Shown: positions 6,342-11,227 of the stretch, piece by piece
Layout of the letters: every line of letters starts with the position of its first letter
Numbering within the stretch: the first letter of the stretch is position 1
Origin: Deltaproteobacteria bacterium RIFCSPLOWO2_02_56_12
Lineage (GTDB): Bacteria; Desulfobacterota; Binatia; UBA9968
Assembly (NCBI GenBank): GCA_001799045.1
Contig: MGRY01000061.1
Coordinates: 1 to 11,227, forward strand
Length of the DNA: 11,227 nt
Direction: 5' to 3'
Program-made: the position numbers and the translations under genes
Notes under the pieces: model-generated
Told to the model about the DNA's origin: nothing
Seen by the model: only the letters and a program-made list of their open reading frames with translations
The model's database searches: none

Positions 6342-6417
6342 TCTTCGGGCGAAGCGCGCTCAAGCTGGGGTGGGGCGGTAGAGGGAAGGGCTACCACGAT
6401 CCGGTCTATAGCGTTCT

Positions 6418-7749
6418 TCAGCGTCGGGCGCGCTCCTCCAGGAATACCGTGAGCACATCGGCTAGGTCCGGGTGGCTGATTTCTTCCAGGTCGTAGCGGA
6501 CACGGCAGTAGGGTTGGGAGATTTGTATCAGGCGGGGCAAATCGACCGGTGTGGCAACAACGACCGTCTCGCAAGGAATAGCCGAGATGGTAGCGGCGAG
6601 GTCTCGGAGCTGGGATGGAGAATAGCCCATGGCGGGAAGCGCAGATGTGATCGACGGATATCGAAGAAATATTTCCCCCAAGCTTCCCTGGGCATAGGGG
6701 CGGGGATCCACCACTTCCTGAGCCCCATACCGTCGGGCGGCAATCACGCCCGAGCCATACCCCATCTCGCCGTGGGTCAGCGTCGGCCCGTCTTCAATGA
6801 CCAAAACCCGTCGGCCGCGGATCATCTCCGGACGATCCACTGAGACCGCGGAGCGCGCCTGAATCACCGTAGCGGTCGGGTTGACCAGGGCGATGTTGGA
6901 CATGACCTGCGCCACGCCGATGAGCGGCGCAGAATCGAGTTTGTTTACCACCAGAACGCGGGCGCGGCGGAGGTTGGTCTCGCCAGGATGATAGAGTAGT
7001 TCGTGTCCGGGGCGATGGGGGTCGAGCAGCACGACCTCCAGATCGGGACGGAAGAAAGGCCAATCGTTGTTGCCTCCATCCCAGAGGATGATGTCGGCCT
7101 CCCTCTCCACGGCGCGAAGGATGCGCTCGTAGTCCACCCCGGCGTAGACGACGACTCCTTGACGGATGTGCTGCTCATACTCCTCTCGTTCCTCGACCGT
7201 GCAATTTTGCCGGTCGCAGTCTTCGACGGAGGCGAAGCGTTGCACGGCCTGTTTGGCCAAGTCGCCATAGGGCATAGGGTGGCGCACCACCACCGGCTTC
7301 AACCCGCGCTCGCGCAAGAGCGTGGCCAGCCGGCGTGTCACTGCCCCTTTCCCACAGCCTGTCCGCACCGCACAGACTGAAATCACCGGGCGCACAGAGG
7401 TGAGAAAGCTGTGCTCCGGTCCGATCAGCCGAAAGTCAGAGCCGCAGGCGAGAACGCGTGAGGCCAAGTGCATGACCGTAAGATGCGAAACATCGCTGTA
7501 AGCAAAGACGACCTGATCGATGCGCTCGTTGCGGATCAGGAATTCCAATCTCTCTTCGGGATAGATCGGAATTCCCTCAGGGTATCTTAGCCCGCTCAAG
7601 GCGGGAGGATAGAGGCGGTTTTCGATCCCAGGGATTTGCGCCGCCGTGAATGCAACCACCTGATAGTCGGGATTGTCACGGAAGCAGACGTTGAAGGTGT
7701 GAAAGTCTCTCCCCGCCGCGCCCAGGATTAATACCCGCTCCACGGCCAT
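6418..7749 (-). CDS. P-loop GTPase-like protein of the cyclic 2,3-diphosphoglycerate synthetase family
   Basis: This 443-residue cytoplasmic protein resembles the COG2403 family, annotated as cyclic 2,3-diphosphoglycerate synthetase or a predicted GTPase. An N-terminal Rossmann-like part begins RVLILGAAGRDFHTFN (5-20). A P-loop domain follows with VRTGCGKGAVTRR (128-140), WDGGNND (223-229), and VNKLD (268-272), the last like the NKxD guanine-specificity motif. Gly135 stands where a P-loop normally has Ser or Thr after the Lys. I chose the start at 7749: AAAGGAAA lies just upstream and the conserved fold begins there. A longer frame reaches 7890 but overlaps the preceding gene and adds 47 unrelated residues. 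It is the last gene of the minus-strand cluster, 13 bases after the CBS gene. Its role in arsenic metabolism, if any, is unknown, and the synthetase reaction has been shown only in some archaeal members. Confidence 0.75.
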   Translation of the reverse strand: MAVERVLILGAAGRDFHTFNVCFRDNPDYQVVAFTAAQIPGIENRLYPPALSGLRYPEGIPIYPEERLEFLIRNERIDQVVFAYSDVSHLTVMHLASRVLACGSDFRLIGPEHSFLTSVRPVISVCAVRTGCGKGAVTRRLATLLRERGLKPVVVRHPMPYGDLAKQAVQRFASVEDCDRQNCTVEEREEYEQHIRQGVVVYAGVDYERILRAVEREADIILWDGGNNDWPFFRPDLEVVLLDPHRPGHELLYHPGETNLRRARVLVVNKLDSAPLIGVAQVMSNIALVNPTATVIQARSAVSVDRPEMIRGRRVLVIEDGPTLTHGEMGYGSGVIAARRYGAQEVVDPRPYAQGSLGEIFLRYPSITSALPAMGYSPSQLRDLAATISAIPCETVVVATPVDLPRLIQISQPYCRVRYDLEEISHPDLADVLTVFLEERARR

Positions 7750-7762
7750 GGGGCTTTTCCTT

Positions 7763-8365
7763 TCACAGGTGAACGCCCAAAATAGCAAAACCCTTTTGCT
7801 TGAGCGCATCAGCGATGCGCTCGGGGTCAGCAGTTCGCATGCGCAGGTAGCAAACCGGACTCTCGCCCCACTTCTCGCGGTACGTTCCAAGCCCGAGAAC
7901 CTCTCCCTCGTGCTCCGAGACGATTTTTGAGGCGTTGGCGAGGTCGTGTTCTTCTCCCTCCAGCAACAGGTCGATGCGGCTGGTACCTTCTTGTGAGGCG
8001 CCCATGACGTCGAGGAAAGCCTGGAGGATGTCGCTGGTGGTGATGATGCCGACCAATTTTTTATTCTCGACCGCAGGGAGACCGCCGATTTTGTGCTCGA
8101 GCAGTAACTGGGCAGCTTCCTCCAGAGTGGATTGCGGGCTAACGGTTACCAGTTTTTCCGACATCGCTACATTCACCTTGGTGCGCTCCAGAAATCCTCT
8201 GTGCTCCCGCAGATCGCGATCGGTGACGATTCCGATCAGCGTTCCGTCTTTAACGACCGGCAGACGGCGGAACCGGCCCACCTTCATCTTCTCCTGCGCC
8301 GTGGTGAGATAGTCCTCCGGGGCGACTGTTACCGGGTTCCTACGCATCCTTTTCCCGACCAGCAT
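7763..8365 (-). CDS. CBS-domain pair with C-terminal ACT-like domain (AcuB-like)
   Basis: This 200-residue soluble protein has two CBS modules and a small ligand-binding-like domain. CBS1 spans about residues 5-60 (MRRNPVTVAPEDYLTTA, RRLPVVKDGTLIGIVTDRDL) and CBS2 about 67-122 (VTVSPQSTLEEAAQLLLE, GLPAVENKKLVGIITTSDIL). An ACT-like end runs from about 127 to 200. CBS pairs usually bind adenine nucleotides and report energy state. With no enzyme domain attached, the protein may regulate a partner. AGGAAG lies just before the ATG. It sits 24 bases after the sigma-54 activator gene and 13 bases before the P-loop gene, so the three are likely one operon. The family call is sure. AcuB-like is by architecture only, and the partner is unknown. 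Confidence 0.88.
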   Translation of the reverse strand: MLVGKRMRRNPVTVAPEDYLTTAQEKMKVGRFRRLPVVKDGTLIGIVTDRDLREHRGFLERTKVNVAMSEKLVTVSPQSTLEEAAQLLLEHKIGGLPAVENKKLVGIITTSDILQAFLDVMGASQEGTSRIDLLLEGEEHDLANASKIVSEHEGEVLGLGTYREKWGESPVCYLRMRTADPERIADALKQKGFAILGVHL

Positions 8366-8389
8366 CTTGTTCTTCCTTTTTTATTCACT

Positions 8390-9742
8390 TCATTCATCAA
8401 ACCGCAGCCCCAGCTTCTCCATTTTGCGGTAAAGCGTAGAGAGGCTAAAGCCCAGGAGTTCCGCCGCGCGCTTCTTGTCGCCGGCGGTTTTTTCCAGGGT
8501 CCTTTCGATATGGTTTTTCTCAAACTCCTTGAGCGACTCTTCGAGGTTACCGTCCAGAGTAACTTCCTTATCAGGGACCTCCTGGCTAGGCAGATCGGCA
8601 GACGTGATCCACTCGCCATTGCCCAGGATCATGGCCCGCTCCAGGATGTTATCGAGCTCACGGACGTTTCCTTTCCAGGGAAGCGACAGGAGAATCCTCA
8701 TGGTTGCATTGTCCACCCCCTTGTAGTTTTTCTTCATTTCCACGTTATGGCGGCGGATCAGGTGCTCTACCAATAAGGGAATATCCTCGCGTCTCTCGCG
8801 TAACGGGGGAATGTGTATGCCGATGACGTTCAGCCGATAATACAGGTCTCCCCGGAAGCGGCCGGCATCAACCTCTTCTTTGAGGTCGCGGTTGGTGGAG
8901 GCCAGAATGCGAACATCCACGTGGGCGGGGTTGCTGGAGCCCACGGCCAACACTTTTTTTTCTTCAATGACCCGCAGGAGTTTCGGCTGCAGGCTCAACG
9001 GCATCTCGCCGATCTCATCGAGAAAGATCGTGCCTTCGCGCGCCCGTTGAAACAGCCCCTCCTGAGAGCCAACGGCGCCAGTGAAAGCGCCTTTGACGTA
9101 ACCAAAGAGTTGGCTTTCGAGCAGAGTTTCCGGGATCGCGCTGCAATTCACCGGAAGGAAAACCTTGTCTTTGCGGGGGCTTTGCATATGGATGGTGCGG
9201 GCCACAACTTCTTTTCCCACTCCGCTCTCGCCGGTGATAAGGACAGTGGAGGGGGTGGGGGCAACCTTTTCTATCAGCATTAAGATTTCTTGCATCACCT
9301 GGCTTCGCCCCACCGGCTGATCCGAGGCGAAATGTCTGTTGATTTCCCTCCTGAGCATTTGGATCTCCCAGGCGAGGTTCCTGTGGTTCATGAGATGATG
9401 TATCTTGCGCAGCACCTCCTCAAAGATGAGCGGTTTCAGGATGTAGTCCTGAGCGCCTAGACGCATCGCTTCTATCGCCGTTTCAACCGAGGCATGGGCA
9501 GTTATGAGGATCACGAGGGTTTGCGGCGAAATTTCCCGAACGTGTTTCAGTACCGCCAGCCCGTCAGCTCCAGGGAGCACTAGGTCCGTCAAGACAAGGT
9601 CCAGATCAAGCTCTTCCGCCAGCTTTATCGCAGCTTTTCCATCGCCAGCCTCGTGAACCTGGTAGCCTTCTTCACGCAAAAGCTCGCAAAGGCTTTGTCG
9701 AGCAGTTTCTTGATCCTCAACCACAAGGATGGTTCCAATCAT
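8390..9742 (-). CDS. NtrC-family sigma-54-dependent response regulator
   Basis: This is a 450-residue activator with the full three-domain plan. The receiver (about 1-120) has the acidic pair E9/D10, phospho-acceptor Asp53, Thr81, and Lys103. The AAA+ domain (about 142-375) has Walker A GESGVGKE (171-178), the sigma-54 contact loop GAFTGA (218-223), Walker B GTIFLDE (237-243), and the RGDLYYRL arginine-finger region (297-304). A Fis-type HTH lies near 420-446 (DKKRAAELLGFSLSTLYRK). All key residues are present, so it should be active. The ATG at 9742 has GAGAGGGG upstream. The sensor kinase is encoded just before it. A sigma-54 promoter lies in the gap between them and another before arrA, which makes arrAB and this gene the likely targets. 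The signal is not known. Confidence 0.93.
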   Translation of the reverse strand: MIGTILVVEDQETARQSLCELLREEGYQVHEAGDGKAAIKLAEELDLDLVLTDLVLPGADGLAVLKHVREISPQTLVILITAHASVETAIEAMRLGAQDYILKPLIFEEVLRKIHHLMNHRNLAWEIQMLRREINRHFASDQPVGRSQVMQEILMLIEKVAPTPSTVLITGESGVGKEVVARTIHMQSPRKDKVFLPVNCSAIPETLLESQLFGYVKGAFTGAVGSQEGLFQRAREGTIFLDEIGEMPLSLQPKLLRVIEEKKVLAVGSSNPAHVDVRILASTNRDLKEEVDAGRFRGDLYYRLNVIGIHIPPLRERREDIPLLVEHLIRRHNVEMKKNYKGVDNATMRILLSLPWKGNVRELDNILERAMILGNGEWITSADLPSQEVPDKEVTLDGNLEESLKEFEKNHIERTLEKTAGDKKRAAELLGFSLSTLYRKMEKLGLRFDE

Positions 9743-9866
9743 GCCAATAGCCCCTCTCTCATTTTTTCATTATTGCGAAAAAAGCATCCCTTTTTGTCAG
9801 AAACGCGGTAAAATAAGAAAAACTCCTTAGATTTCACGGGCTGATGCACTGATATTGTGGAAAATC

Positions 9867-9881
9867 GCAAATCCTATGCCA
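9867..9881 (-). promoter_or_regulatory. Sigma-54 promoter before the response-regulator gene
   Basis: On the minus strand, 9881 to 9867 reads TGGCATAGGATTTGC, with the invariant GG and GC separated by exactly 10 bases. It agrees at 12 of 15 bases with the element before arrA, and a G flanks each on both sides. It lies 33 bases after the kinase stop. The start site would be near 9855, giving a leader of about 110 bases before the activator ATG. It implies that the activator gene is itself sigma-54 dependent, perhaps autoactivated. Confidence 0.72.
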
Positions 9882-9913
9882 CTGTCCCTAGGAGGGTTTC
9901 ATAGAGGGCCCGG

Positions 9914-11155
9914 TCAAGGATTTGCCGTAGGATGGGTACGCAGGGGCAGGCTTAAGCAAAAAACGGTTCCTTTACCCCGCTCGCTGGCATAGGTAATGGT
10001 CCCTCCGTGGGCTGAGACAATTTGCCGGACTATTACCAGTCCGAGCCCGGTGCCCCAAGTCTTGGTCGTGGCAAAAGGCTCAAAGATATCGACCCCATCC
10101 GGAATGCCGAGCCCGGTATCTACCACCTCCAGGACTACCTGCTCCTCAGCATTGTGCGCCCGCAGAGTGAGTGTTCCACCCTGAGGCATTGCCTCTACAG
10201 CGTTGTTGCATAGGTTCAGCAGGGCCTGCTTGAGTTTCTCACTGTCTGCCATGACCAGGTGTAAATCCGCAGGGAAGGCTTCCTCCACTTCGATGCCCAG
10301 CGTGGCATAGCGAGGCCTTTCGATATAGAGGACTTCTCCCGCCACAGCAGCGAGCGCGGTTGGCCGGAAGTTGTACTTTTCGCGCCGCGAGAGAGAACGG
10401 AACTCGTGGAGAAGTTGGTTGAGGTGGGTGATCTCGTCTTTGAGAGTCTGCATGGGAGATTTTACCGTGTCGTCCGGCGTATCCGCATGTTTGGCTAGGC
10501 GCCGCTCGAGAAGCTGAACGGTCATGTACATCCCATTAAGCGGATTGCCGATCTCGTGCGCAAGCTTGGCAGCCGTGGTGCCAATAGCGGCTAAGCGTTC
10601 GGTCTCGATCAACTGCTCTTGGAGTCTTACTTTTTCAGAGATATCGCGGAAGAAGGCGCCGTAACGGGCCTCTTCACTCTCTCCGGCTGCAACTTCTGTG
10701 ACCGCGAGTTCGACGGGGAATACCTCTCCGTTCCGGCGCCGCGCCACCACAGTGCGGATGGGGTCAATGGCGATGCCGGAATAGGCATAGCTCGGGTCAC
10801 TGATGTTGGTTGCTGGCGGCCGCTTGGCCACGCTCTCCCGCAGCGCTTCGTTCGGGCGCGGCGGCGCCCCGTCCGCCGGGTGTGTGGCGGGAGAGCTGCT
10901 CGGGGCGGGCAGATTCATCGCGAGCAGTTGTGCTGCACTCGCGCTCACCGGCATGAATTCGCACATGGGGCCGCTCAGCTCAGGTAATTGCTCCCAGGCA
11001 ACCAGCCGCTCGCTTCCGAATTCTATGGTCTTTCGGGTTTCCTTTTGGCCGGTTCCGCTCCCGCTGGATAGAACCAGCGCGGCGAAGGTGGCCAGAAGGG
11101 CCAGCAGCGCGGACAAATAGAGCCCACGAAGGGAAATTACCCTGCGGGTGGACAT
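9914..11155 (-). CDS. Sensor histidine kinase (NtrB/ZraS-like), single membrane segment and partial PAS
   Basis: This 413-residue kinase very likely phosphorylates the response regulator encoded next. One hydrophobic segment (about 12-30) lies near the N-terminus. Residues 60-125 are Pro/Ala/Ser-rich and match no sensor domain I know. Residues 134-175 look like only the C-terminal half of a PAS domain (VVARRRNGEVFPVEL, then YGAFFRDISEK). A helical stalk leads to the H-box KLAHEIGNPLNGM with His200. The ATPase has its N-box at about 314-323 (NLCNNAVEAM), DTGLGIP (346-352), and GTGLGL (368-373), so catalysis should be intact. The usual second membrane segment and periplasmic sensor are missing, which suggests an internal deletion or an unusual sensor. 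AAGGAGG precedes the ATG. Pairing with the neighbour is by position. Confidence 0.88.
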   Translation of the reverse strand: MSTRRVISLRGLYLSALLALLATFAALVLSSGSGTGQKETRKTIEFGSERLVAWEQLPELSGPMCEFMPVSASAAQLLAMNLPAPSSSPATHPADGAPPRPNEALRESVAKRPPATNISDPSYAYSGIAIDPIRTVVARRRNGEVFPVELAVTEVAAGESEEARYGAFFRDISEKVRLQEQLIETERLAAIGTTAAKLAHEIGNPLNGMYMTVQLLERRLAKHADTPDDTVKSPMQTLKDEITHLNQLLHEFRSLSRREKYNFRPTALAAVAGEVLYIERPRYATLGIEVEEAFPADLHLVMADSEKLKQALLNLCNNAVEAMPQGGTLTLRAHNAEEQVVLEVVDTGLGIPDGVDIFEPFATTKTWGTGLGLVIVRQIVSAHGGTITYASERGKGTVFCLSLPLRTHPTANP

Positions 11156-11191
11156 TGATTTCCTCCTTCACTCAGGTGTCAAGACTAGTAG

Positions 11192-11202
11192 CCCCTGAGG
11201 GG
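11192..11202. repeat. Short GC-rich palindrome upstream of the kinase gene
   Basis: CCCCT-G-AGGGG lies 37-47 bases before the kinase start, on its promoter side. A second weak inverted repeat, GAATG-N6-CATTC, is at 11207-11222. Either could be an operator for the kinase gene. I see no clear promoter boxes in the 72 bases available. Confidence 0.25.
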
Positions 11203-11227
11203 TGCTGAATGATGTAACATTCCTGAC

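Noticed and set aside
6343..6354. CTTCGGGCGAAG hairpin as a terminator between the converging arrD and P-loop genes
   Set aside because: It has only a short stem and no T run on either strand, so it is too weak to call.
7750..7890. Upstream extension of the P-loop protein (start at 7890, 47 more residues)
   Set aside because: It overlaps the 3' end of the CBS gene in another frame, shows no family similarity, and a good ribosome site precedes the ATG at 7749, where the conserved fold starts.
11177..11182. TTGACA on the minus strand as a -35 box for the kinase gene
   Set aside because: A -10 box at normal spacing would fall on the ribosome site and start codon, leaving no room for a leader.
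1..11227. Insertion sequences, phage genes, CRISPR arrays, tRNA or rRNA genes
   Set aside because: I see no transposase-like frame, long terminal inverted repeats, regularly spaced repeats, or RNA-gene signatures. The broken genes near 400-1970 look like deletions and point changes.

Overview
The window is an arsenic locus from a Gram-negative bacterium that probably respires arsenate. The clues are an ACR3 arsenite pump, a Tat-exported molybdoenzyme of the ArrA type, and NtrC-type sigma-54 regulation. The arsR/acr3 part and the regulators look like what is common in Geobacter-like Desulfuromonadota. The arrAB-chaperone block is visibly richer in G+C than the ars remnant and the AT-rich gap before it, so the locus may be a mosaic. 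No taxon can be fixed from the sequence alone.

Layout, plus strand: the 3' part of an arsR repressor (to 380); a decayed arsC (408-561); an intact acr3 (565-1638); a second decayed arsC with an in-frame stop (1656-1778), joined directly to the start of a universal-stress-protein gene that is also broken (1779-1970); an AT-rich regulatory gap (1971-2290); then arrA (2291-4837), arrB (4870-5640), a strong intrinsic terminator (5665-5689), and a TorD-like chaperone gene, arrD (5706-6341). Minus strand, converging on the arr genes: a histidine kinase (11155-9914), a sigma-54 activator of the NtrC family (9742-8390), a CBS-pair plus ACT-like protein (8365-7763), and a P-loop protein of the cyclic 2,3-diphosphoglycerate synthetase family (7749-6418).

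How the parts may work together: ArrAB would reduce arsenate in the periplasm as terminal electron acceptor, with ArrD helping cofactor loading and export of ArrA. ACR3 would expel arsenite that reaches the cytoplasm, under ArsR control. The main observation is regulatory. A sequence with the exact -24/-12 geometry of a sigma-54 promoter lies 112 bases before arrA. A near-twin (12 of 15 bases identical) lies on the minus strand just before the sigma-54 activator gene. This suggests that the kinase/activator pair switches on both arsenate respiration and its own regulator. That is inference; no binding or expression data are visible.

A second theme is that both cytoplasmic arsenate reductase genes (arsC) are broken while the efflux pump and the respiratory reductase are intact.
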